A DNA stretch of 13,358 nt from Clostridia bacterium (GTDB lineage: Bacteria > Bacillota_A > Clostridia > Christensenellales > Aristaeellaceae), in NCBI GenBank assembly GCA_017398245.1, contig JAFQGN010000217.1:1-13358 (forward strand), given 5' to 3'. The position numbers and the translations under genes are program-made. The notes under the pieces are model-generated. The model was not told the DNA's origin. It searched no databases and saw only the letters and a list, made by a program, of their open reading frames with translations. Position 1 is the stretch's first letter; every line of letters starts with the position of its first letter. Shown here piece after piece: positions 8,263-13,358 of this stretch.

Positions 8263-9354
8263 TTACAAGCCTTCCAGAATGGTATAAGAGCGCAGCGTTT
8301 CGCCTTCGGCGAGATAGGTGAACGTCAGGAAGGGAAAGAGCCCTTCCAGCTCGTCATAGGAAAAACGCTTGTAAACCGTTGCGGTTTCGCCGGGGGCGAT
8401 GCTGATCTCCGTCGCGCCGGCCATGGGAGCGTCCATGAGCGGATAGGCGTCGTAGAGCACGTCGGCCTTATTGGCAAAGGCGATGCGCACGGCGTCCTGC
8501 GGGCGGATAGAGATGTTGGATTCGTTCCGGATCTCCAGCACGAGGGCTGCTTCGGCCCCATAAAGCTGATAAGTATCGGCATACTGCTCGGCGTACTCTT
8601 CCGGCCCCATGAACCCGACGACGCGGATGGACAGTGCAACGTTTGTTCCCTTGCCGTCGTTGCGGTAATACGGAGCGCCGTTTTCATCGACCTGCGTGAT
8701 CAGCGTGAACCATTCCGCCGCCTCGTGCGGCTCGGTGCGGGTGCACGGAGCGTCTGCTGCAACGCTGAGCGACGGGGTCGGTTCGGGAGTCGGCTCCGGC
8801 GTGATGACGGGTTCCGGCGTGGGCTCAGGTGTCGGCTCCGGCGTGATGACGGGTTCCGGCGTGGGCTCAGGTGTCGGTTCCGGCGTGACGACCGGCTCCG
8901 GCGTGGGCTCTGCCGTCGGTTTCGGTGTGATGACCGGTTCTGGCGTGGGCTCTGCCGTCGGCTCCGGCGTGATGACGGGTTCTGGCGTGGGCTCTGCCGT
9001 CGGTTCCGGTGTGATGACCGGTTCCGGCGTGATGACCGGTTCCGGCGTAGGCCCGGCAGTCGGTTCCGCAGTAATGAACGGCACGGCCGTGACCTCCGCC
9101 GTTTCCGGCGCGGGAGTCGTCCAGAGGGTCGGATCCTCATCAAGATATTCGCGCTTGGGTTCCCTGTGTTCGAAAAGCACGTCGAACGCGCCAAGGAGAT
9201 CGTACTGCGCGGTATCGATCGCCGCGACGATATTGGTACTCCAGCACAGATACACGCCCAGCGCCAAGCCCAGCAGAACGCCGATGAGCAGGCAAATCAG
9301 GCCGACCTTGCGGGCCCTCCTGCGGCGGCGCCTGATGTTTTCTCTATTTGCCAT
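8263..9354 (-). CDS. Membrane-anchored protein with Pro/Glu/Thr repeat stalk and C-terminal beta-type domain
   Basis: A 363-residue protein I do not recognise by name. Residues 8-16 are strongly basic (RRRRRRARK) and are followed by one hydrophobic segment at about 17-38 (VGLICLLIGVLLGLALGVYL). This suggests an N-in, type II anchor with the rest outside the membrane; no lipobox is seen. Residues 103-192 are a tandem Thr-Pro-Glu stalk. Residues 205-363 look like a beta-sandwich domain with alternating strands (AALVLEIRNESN, GETATVYKRF), reminiscent of DUF4352-type extracellular domains, though I cannot confirm this. The frame opens further upstream (to 9414), but the ATG at 9354 has GGGAGG at 9364-9369, 9 bases upstream, and the basic-plus-TM start makes sense there. 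It has a possible promoter of its own and may be co-transcribed with GH109. A surface or cell-wall-spanning role is inferred. Confidence 0.82.
   Translation of the reverse strand: MANRENIRRRRRRARKVGLICLLIGVLLGLALGVYLCWSTNIVAAIDTAQYDLLGAFDVLFEHREPKREYLDEDPTLWTTPAPETAEVTAVPFITAEPTAGPTPEPVITPEPVITPEPTAEPTPEPVITPEPTAEPTPEPVITPKPTAEPTPEPVVTPEPTPEPTPEPVITPEPTPEPTPEPVITPEPTPEPTPSLSVAADAPCTRTEPHEAAEWFTLITQVDENGAPYYRNDGKGTNVALSIRVVGFMGPEEYAEQYADTYQLYGAEAALVLEIRNESNISIRPQDAVRIAFANKADVLYDAYPLMDAPMAGATEISIAPGETATVYKRFSYDELEGLFPFLTFTYLAEGETLRSYTILEGL
8779..9060 (-). repeat. 42-bp in-frame tandem repeat encoding TPEPVITPEPTAEP-type units
   Basis: Six copies of a 42-bp unit encode the 14-residue motif TPEPVITPEP(T/V)(A/P)EP. 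Copies 8791-8832 and 8833-8874 are identical at every base, pointing to a recent duplication. The copy nearest the N terminus (9001-9060) is 60 bp because an 18-bp piece encoding VITPEP is doubled. All unit lengths are multiples of three, so copy number can change without breaking the frame. Confidence 0.93.
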
Positions 9355-9388
9355 TCCTGTAATCCTCCCAAATGATCGGTACAGAGAT

Positions 9389-9418
9389 AGTATACACGTT
9401 TTGCATGCGGGCACGCAA
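9389..9418 (-). promoter_or_regulatory. Possible sigma-A promoter for the repeat-stalk gene
   Basis: On the minus strand TATACT (9389-9394) matches a -10 box at five of six bases. TTGCGT (9413-9418) could be a weak -35 box at an 18-base spacing. It lies between the peroxidase stop and the start at 9354, giving a leader of about 30 bases. The -35 match is poor, so this is tentative. Confidence 0.45.
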
Positions 9419-9444
9419 TATCCCCGCCGTTTTTTTGTCAGAAA

Positions 9445-9915
9445 TCACTCACAATGCGCGCCATTGAGATACGAAAGGATCTCCTGCGCGTTGGTATCGG
9501 GCTTTACTTTTGGCATAGCCTTTTCGATAACGCCCTGCTCGTTGATGATATAGGTGGAGCGCACAACGCCCATGCTCGTTTTGCCGTAGAGCTTCTTTTC
9601 CTGCCATACATCGTAGGCCTGGATAGCCTGCAGTTCCGGGTCGGCAAGCAGGATGAAGGGCAGCTCGTACTTCGCAGCAAATTTGGCGTGCGAGGCAGCG
9701 GAATCTTTACTGACGCCGATGACGACGGCGTCGAGTTCGCGGAAGGCGGCATAGCTGCCGGCAAAGGCGCAGGCCTGGCGCGTACAGCCGGGCGTATTAT
9801 CCTTCGGATAGAAATAGAGGATCACCTTTTTGCCGGCGAAATCGGCAAGGCTGACCGGGTTCCCGTTTTGATCGTTCAGGGTGAACGCAGGCGCTTTTAT
9901 ACCTTCCTTGAGCAT
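9445..9915 (-). CDS. bcp: Thioredoxin-dependent thiol peroxidase, Bcp/PrxQ type
   Basis: A 156-residue cytoplasmic peroxiredoxin that reduces hydrogen peroxide and organic hydroperoxides using thioredoxin. The AhpC/TSA fold is evident: LKEGIKAPAFTLNDQNG at the start, then ILYFYPKDNTPGCTRQAC, with peroxidatic C44 inside the PxxxTxxC-like motif and C49 five residues later as the resolving cysteine of the atypical two-cysteine Bcp class. VIGVSKDS and VVRSTYIIN follow as usual. The length is normal. The ATG at 9915 is preceded by AAAGGGGAG. It has its own promoter between the YitT-like gene and itself, so it may be a separate oxidative-stress gene, unrelated to the sugar genes around it. Confidence 0.94.
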   Translation of the reverse strand: MLKEGIKAPAFTLNDQNGNPVSLADFAGKKVILYFYPKDNTPGCTRQACAFAGSYAAFRELDAVVIGVSKDSAASHAKFAAKYELPFILLADPELQAIQAYDVWQEKKLYGKTSMGVVRSTYIINEQGVIEKAMPKVKPDTNAQEILSYLNGAHCE

Positions 9916-9944
9916 GTCCCTCTCCCCTTTCAGCAGATACAGAT

Positions 9945-9973
9945 ATTATCGCATATTTCCCGGTTTTGTTCAA
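9945..9973 (-). promoter_or_regulatory. Promoter of the thiol peroxidase gene
   Basis: On the minus strand TTGAAC (9968-9973) and GATAAT (9945-9950) are 17 bases apart, and TGC just before the -10 box gives an extended -10 element. The -35 box overlaps the stop codon of the YitT-like gene. The start of bcp lies 29 bases downstream of the -10 box. Confidence 0.68.
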
Positions 9974-10572
9974 TGCGTTTCGTCTTTGTGGCCCATGGTG
10001 TGGATCTTTCCGACGATAAACGAAGAAAGCGTGACCGTGACGACGGAGCAGGCGATATTTCCGACAGGGATATACGAGAGCGAGAGCGCGAGCACGGTCA
10101 GATCGGTGATCAGATACGCGCGGGAGACCGGCCAGCCCGTGCGCTTGGCAATAACGAGGGCCAGCGCGTCGTCTCCTCCGGAGGCTCCGCCCGCGCGCAC
10201 GACAAGACCAACCCCTACGCCCACAAAAATGCCGCCGACAACGGCTGCCAGAACGGGCAGGTTGGAAAGATCGGGCAAAATATAACCTATGCGCTCCCAA
10301 AGAGCATAGCTGAGCGAAAACCCGCCCGTGGCCGTGAGCGCATATTTCAAAAAACCGCGCCCGAGATACTTCATGCCAAGGGAATAGCAGATGACATCCA
10401 GAATGACTTCGGTCACGGCAGGCGTAACGCCCAGCCAATGCTGCACGAGCAGAGTCGTGCCCAGAACGCCGCCTTCGGTGATCCGGCTTTGGGCGTGCAC
10501 GTTAAATAGCCCGAACGACAGGATCGCCGCTCCGGCCAGAAGCATGATATATCGCTTTACGTTTTTTTGCAT
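9970..10572 (-). CDS. YitT/YczE-family integral membrane protein
   Basis: A 200-residue hydrophobic protein with about five or six membrane helices (roughly 8-25, 50-68, 75-97, 106-127, 152-172 and 173-190). It carries the family's typical pieces: GGVLGTTLLVQHWLGV near 34-49 and GLVVRAGGASGGDDALALV near 122-140, the latter matching the conserved glycine-rich loop of YitT proteins. It lacks the C-terminal cytoplasmic domain (DUF2179) of the longer YitT form. Function is unsettled in the family; transport of small solutes is sometimes proposed. An open frame extends to 11124, but that part runs antisense to the FAD oxidoreductase. The ATG at 10572 fits the family start and has GCGGAG at 10579-10584. 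It has its own strong promoter. No link to its neighbours is evident. Confidence 0.86.
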   Translation of the reverse strand: MQKNVKRYIMLLAGAAILSFGLFNVHAQSRITEGGVLGTTLLVQHWLGVTPAVTEVILDVICYSLGMKYLGRGFLKYALTATGGFSLSYALWERIGYILPDLSNLPVLAAVVGGIFVGVGVGLVVRAGGASGGDDALALVIAKRTGWPVSRAYLITDLTVLALSLSYIPVGNIACSVVTVTLSSFIVGKIHTMGHKDETH

Positions 10573-10627
10573 GAATCGCTCCGCAGTGATGATCTTGCAG
10601 CGGCACGCGTTTTGGCCGCCAAACACT

Positions 10628-10656
10628 ATTATACCATTAACGATGCGCCCATCCAA
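10628..10656 (-). promoter_or_regulatory. Strong promoter of the YitT-like gene
   Basis: On the minus strand a perfect TATAAT (10628-10633) is preceded by TGG, giving an extended -10 element, and by TTGGAT (10651-10656) as a -35 box at exactly 17 bases. It lies between the hairpin ending the FAD-oxidoreductase unit and the start at 10572, giving a leader of about 50 bases. Confidence 0.82.
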
Positions 10657-10680
10657 GCCGAAAATTCGTGCTGTTTTCTT

Positions 10681-10718
10681 TGTATCGGAAACAACCCCCT
10701 CTCCATGTGGAGAGGGGG
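10681..10718 (-). terminator. Hairpin terminator of the dehydrogenase/FAD-oxidoreductase unit
   Basis: A 10-bp perfect stem (CCCCCTCTCC at 10695-10704, GGAGAGGGGG at 10709-10718) with an ATGT loop is followed on the minus strand by TTGTTTCC. It begins 17 bases after the stop at 10736. The T tract is interrupted, so termination may be incomplete. Confidence 0.72.
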
Positions 10719-10735
10719 GTCGAAAAGGGCTGTTG

Positions 10736-11989
10736 TTATTCGCCGAGGAACGCACCGTCCTCGCGCAGGAGCTGCTGGATCTCCGCCACGGGCGCTTCAT
10801 CGAGCGCGCAGCCGTGCTTTGCGGCCACAGCGGCGGCCACGCCGGCGGCTTCGCCCATGGAGCAGCAGATGGGCATGATGCGGATGGAGGCCTGCGCTTC
10901 GTGCGTGGCGGATGCGCAGCGGCCGGCCACGAGCATGTTTTCAGCCTTGAGCGGCCGCAAAGAACGCAGCGGGATATCGTAATACTGGCCTTCCGGGAAA
11001 TAGTAATGGCTGGTGCCGGAACCGGCGGGGTTATGGATATCGATATCGTAATTTCCGCAGGCGATAACGTCCTCAAAGCGCTTGCAGGCGACGAGGTCGT
11101 CTCCGGTGAGCACATACTGGCCATCCACCATGCGGCTTTCGCGCACGCCGATCTCGTTGGAGGTGATCAGCTGGGCGTTTTCAAAGCCGGGGCAGTTCTG
11201 CCTGAGGAAGGTGAAGATCTCGATCATCTGCTCGCGTGCTTCCATTTCGGCCCAGCTCAGGTCGTCCGGGTCGACCGGGTTCTTCTTCACGATGCGGGTG
11301 GTGTTGAAATGGAGCATGTTATCCACATGGGTGTTGAAAATGAGCACGTCCTCGCGCGGGTTTTTGATCTTAGCCTCCGCGCGGTACTGTTTAGAGAGCG
11401 CCTGCATGGCCGAACGGTTTTCCTGGAACTTCGGGATATCGATATTGCCGATGCGGAAGCACAGGGTCATGGGCTGGCAGAGGCCGTCCTCGGGCCTGCC
11501 AAGGCGCATCGGGCAGCCGGCGAGATAGGCGAGCATGCCGTCGCCGGTGGCATCAAGATAATACTTGGCGGCGTACTTGTTCAGGCCGCTGCGCTGCATC
11601 ACGTTCACGCCGGTCAGCGTTTCGCCGTCCATATCGACGGAAACGAGGGTGGAATGGAAGAGCACCTTCACATTGTTCTCTTTGCACATGCGGTCGAGCA
11701 CGATTTTGAGGTATTCTTCGTGGAAGCACTTATTCCTGAACGCGCCGAAATCCGCCTCCATGCGGTTGCAGATCTCGGTATAGAGGCCCTGCGTGAGCTC
11801 GGTATACTTTTTCTCTTCGCCAAGCTTTGTGCCATTGGGCATAAAGGGGTTGACCAGGCAGTTCACTGCCGCGCCGCCGAGGGAGCCGCCGTGCTCAATC
11901 AGAAGGACGTTTGCGCCATGGCGGGAAGCTGCGATGGAAGCCGCAACGCCGGTAAAGCCGCCGCCGACAACGATCAGATCGTACATCAT
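10736..11989 (-). CDS. FAD-dependent oxidoreductase (FAD_oxidored-type flavoprotein)
   Basis: A 417-residue flavoprotein of the family often annotated as FAD-dependent oxidoreductase (Pfam FAD_oxidored). The N-terminal dinucleotide fold is clear: DLIVVGGGFTGVAAS, with the glycine motif at 9-14 and E32 ending the second strand to hold the ribose. It is followed by GGSLGGAAVN. Near the C terminus a second FAD contact reads NMLVAGRCASATHEAQASIR, then MGEAAGVAAA. No signal peptide is present, so it is cytoplasmic. A TTG at 11995 is possible in frame but lies only one base from the Shine-Dalgarno; the ATG at 11989 has GGAGGT at 11997-12002 with 7-base spacing and is chosen. It follows the dehydrogenase by 21 bases and ends its unit. 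Substrate unknown; such proteins often sit in sugar or polyol loci, so small-molecule oxidation is inferred. Confidence 0.86.
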   Translation of the reverse strand: MMYDLIVVGGGFTGVAASIAASRHGANVLLIEHGGSLGGAAVNCLVNPFMPNGTKLGEEKKYTELTQGLYTEICNRMEADFGAFRNKCFHEEYLKIVLDRMCKENNVKVLFHSTLVSVDMDGETLTGVNVMQRSGLNKYAAKYYLDATGDGMLAYLAGCPMRLGRPEDGLCQPMTLCFRIGNIDIPKFQENRSAMQALSKQYRAEAKIKNPREDVLIFNTHVDNMLHFNTTRIVKKNPVDPDDLSWAEMEAREQMIEIFTFLRQNCPGFENAQLITSNEIGVRESRMVDGQYVLTGDDLVACKRFEDVIACGNYDIDIHNPAGSGTSHYYFPEGQYYDIPLRSLRPLKAENMLVAGRCASATHEAQASIRIMPICCSMGEAAGVAAAVAAKHGCALDEAPVAEIQQLLREDGAFLGE

Positions 11990-12010
11990 TTTCAATACCT
12001 CCGTTTGGAA

Positions 12011-12718
12011 TTATTGTTCGGTAAGGGTCCAGCCGTGATCGGCATGGTAGATCATCTGGCGGGTCATGCCGCCGTCGATACAGATATTTTCGCCGGTGAT
12101 GAAGCCGGCCATATCCGAGCAAAGGTACAGCACCATATTTGCGATATCCATGGGGTTGCCCACGCGGCCGGCGGGCTGCTGGGTGGCGTCCGGGCCCTCG
12201 TAGACGGTATAGGCGGTGTCGATCCAGCCGGGAGAGACGGAGTTGACGCGCGCTTTGCCTGCGAGGCTGACCGCCAGCGCGTGCGTGAGGCTGGCGATGC
12301 CGCCCTTGGCGGCAGTATAGCTCTCCGTCTGCGGCTGGCTCATCCTGTCGCGGGAAGAGGAGATATTGATGATCGAGCCGCCGGGCGCAAAGTGCGGCGC
12401 AAAGAGCTTGGAGAGATAGAACGGCGCCGTCACGCCGACGGCAAGCGCATATTCAAACTCTTCATAGGAACACTCGTCAATGCCCACCATCTTCGGCAGC
12501 GCATTGTTCACCAGCACGTCGATATGTCCGTGCTGCTCCAGCACATGCTGCGCAAAGCGCTCCAGCGTCGCCTTGTCCGCCAGATCGCCGACAAAATGAT
12601 CACCCGGCGCGATATCGATCACATGAACAGATGCGCCCAGCTTCTCAAATTCCTGCGCAATGCACTTGCCGATGCCGTTTGCACCGCCCGTCACCACGAC
12701 CACTTTGCCGCCGAACAT
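12011..12718 (-). CDS. Short-chain dehydrogenase/reductase (SDR family)
   Basis: A 235-residue classical-type SDR that interconverts an alcohol and a ketone using a nicotinamide cofactor. Seen here: cofactor loop TGGANGIG at 10-17; D35 at the end of strand two, which favours NAD(H) over NADP(H); DVLVNNA at 67-73; NISSS at 118-122; Y134 and K138 of the YxxxK motif; and the PGW segment at 163-165. Two departures stand out. The usual NNAG reads NNAL, and the helix-4 position normally holding the catalytic-tetrad Asn (VNxxxPF) has Gly at 95 (VGVTAPF). The ATG at 12718 has GGAGGGG at 12725-12731, 6 bases upstream. It sits between the unrecognised 159-aa gene and the FAD oxidoreductase, 21 bases from each. 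Substrate unknown. Confidence 0.9.
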   Translation of the reverse strand: MFGGKVVVVTGGANGIGKCIAQEFEKLGASVHVIDIAPGDHFVGDLADKATLERFAQHVLEQHGHIDVLVNNALPKMVGIDECSYEEFEYALAVGVTAPFYLSKLFAPHFAPGGSIINISSSRDRMSQPQTESYTAAKGGIASLTHALAVSLAGKARVNSVSPGWIDTAYTVYEGPDATQQPAGRVGNPMDIANMVLYLCSDMAGFITGENICIDGGMTRQMIYHADHGWTLTEQ

Positions 12719-12739
12719 GCTTTTCCCCTCCGTACAGGC

Positions 12740-13219
12740 TTATTTTACGCGGATACGCGTCTTTCCATTGGTCAGATACACCTTCTCGGGATAGACGTCC
12801 AGCGCGTTGAACTCAAAGAAGACCTCCTTCGCGCCCGCCTCGGTCATGCCGCGCGCGCCGTCCATCGCGCGATGGAGAATATGCCCATCCGCATCGATGA
12901 GCACAGCGTCCTTTGCCCAGCTCTTGTTGACCTCCGCTGCGCTCCAGGTCCTGTCCACCTCGAACATGCCGGCCGCCTGCTTCTTGTCCTTCTGAATCTG
13001 CTCAGCAAGCGCATCCGGCTTGGGCTCCATCGCCACGCACAGATACAGATGAGAGGGGCCTTCGATCACATGCACGCTCGCCGCAATGCTGTCGCCCAGG
13101 TCCGTCAGCGCGCGCATGCTGGTCGTCGTGTTTGACGGCGCACGCCTGCGTTCCGGTTCCTTCTTTTCAGGCCCCTTGGCAAAGAGCTTTTCCAGTAATT
13201 TACTTGCATGTTCAATCAT
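12740..13219 (-). CDS. Unrecognised 159-aa protein at the head of the SDR/FAD unit
   Basis: I do not recognise this family. The product begins with an amphipathic helix (MIEHASKLLEKLFAKG), then a charged, probably flexible stretch (KKEPERRRAPSN, 19-30). A likely compact alpha/beta domain follows from about 35 to 159, containing SVHVIEGPSHLYLCVAM, then AVLIDADGHILHRAMDGARG, and a terminal strand pair KVYLTNGKTRIRVK. It has no signal peptide or membrane segment. The frame opens at 13285, but the ATG at 13219 is chosen because GGGGG within AAAAGGGGG (13228-13236) lies 8 bases upstream, and the extra residues would cover the AT-rich promoter-like DNA. The stop is 21 bases before the dehydrogenase start, so it is the first gene of that unit and may assist its enzymes. 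Codon use resembles that of its neighbours. Confidence 0.75.
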   Translation of the reverse strand: MIEHASKLLEKLFAKGPEKKEPERRRAPSNTTTSMRALTDLGDSIAASVHVIEGPSHLYLCVAMEPKPDALAEQIQKDKKQAAGMFEVDRTWSAAEVNKSWAKDAVLIDADGHILHRAMDGARGMTEAGAKEVFFEFNALDVYPEKVYLTNGKTRIRVK

Positions 13220-13358
13220 TTGTGGATCCCCCTTTTCGGGTGCTGATATGATCTGTATATTGATTCCATATTCTATATGACGCAAAAACCTCGGTCCACA
13301 TTCCAGCTTCAGCCAAATTTTGTAAAAAATACAAATATCATTTCAAATCACCTGATCG
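13220..13358 (-). promoter_or_regulatory. AT-rich upstream region of the 159-aa/SDR/FAD unit
   Basis: This stretch is clearly richer in A and T than the coding DNA and holds no gene. It contains a perfect inverted repeat TTTGTA-AAAAA-TACAAA (13319-13335), a second one CATAT-TCT-ATATG (13267-13279), and a TATACA (minus strand) within the 13-base string at 13251-13263 that could be a -10 box. No -35 box at a good spacing was found, so the promoter position is unsettled. The inverted repeats could be operator sites, an inference only. Confidence 0.45.

Noticed and set aside
8779..9060. CRISPR array
   Set aside because: The units are contiguous with no unique spacers, and they encode an in-frame protein repeat.
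6925..9375. An 816-codon open frame on the plus strand with arginine-rich repeats
   Set aside because: It runs antisense to GH109 and the repeat-stalk gene; its repeats are the reverse reading of the TPEP units. No ribosome-binding site or family match was seen.
9407..9436. Plus-strand terminator-like signal (GCGGG...CCCGC followed by seven T)
   Set aside because: The stem is only 5 bp with a loop of about 11 bases, and no plus-strand gene precedes it. The T run is on the wrong strand to end the peroxidase transcript.
10573..11124. A longer N terminus for the YitT-like protein
   Set aside because: The extension crosses a hairpin terminator and a near-perfect promoter and then runs inside the FAD oxidoreductase gene in another frame. 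The family start and ribosome-binding site fit the ATG at 10572.
10391..13135. A 914-codon open frame on the plus strand
   Set aside because: It lies antisense to the YitT-like, FAD oxidoreductase, SDR and 159-aa genes, all of which have family motifs or good ribosome-binding sites. Its translation is low-complexity and His/Ala-rich. It is a by-product of GC-rich codon use.

Overview
The window looks like chromosomal DNA from a GC-rich Firmicute, most likely a gut-type member of the Clostridia. The grounds are the strong AGGAGG-type ribosome-binding sites on almost every gene, the family mix (Lhr-type helicase, YitT family, a DUF6054-like protein, a YbaK-like deacylase), and AT-rich promoters set in GC-rich coding sequence. 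The genus cannot be named from the sequence. Ten genes are supported; one is cut by the window edge. No rRNA, tRNA, CRISPR array, insertion sequence or phage gene was seen, and no gene-free stretch exceeds 300 bases.

Layout. (1) 1-4008, plus strand: the bulk of a large Lhr-family DNA helicase, running in from outside the window and ended by a strong hairpin terminator. (2) All other genes lie on the minus strand and converge on it. Read in their own direction (right to left), the first transcription unit is 13219-10736: an unrecognised 159-aa protein, a short-chain dehydrogenase and an FAD-dependent oxidoreductase, tightly spaced and followed by a hairpin. (3) A YitT-like membrane protein has its own strong promoter, and a Bcp-type thiol peroxidase follows with its own promoter. 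(4) Next come a membrane-anchored protein with a Pro/Glu/Thr tandem-repeat stalk and, 39 bases downstream, a GH109 glycosidase of the Gfo/Idh/MocA fold, ended by a hairpin. (5) The last unit is a sugar-phosphate nucleotidyltransferase, an N-acetylhexosamine 1-kinase (NahK-like), a YbaK-like aminoacyl-tRNA deacylase and a DUF6054-like protein, with gaps of 2, 4 and 12 bases.

How they may work together. GH109 enzymes are NAD-dependent glycosidases known for releasing alpha-linked N-acetylgalactosamine. NahK makes N-acetylhexosamine 1-phosphates, and the nucleotidyltransferase could convert such a product to a nucleotide sugar. The three genes therefore suggest a cytoplasmic route from host-type glycan fragments (for example mucin O-glycans) to UDP-GalNAc or UDP-GlcNAc, bypassing the usual 6-phosphate, deacetylase and deaminase route. 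This is an inference from families and adjacency. The dehydrogenase/FAD-oxidoreductase unit upstream may modify sugars or related small molecules, but its substrate is unknown.
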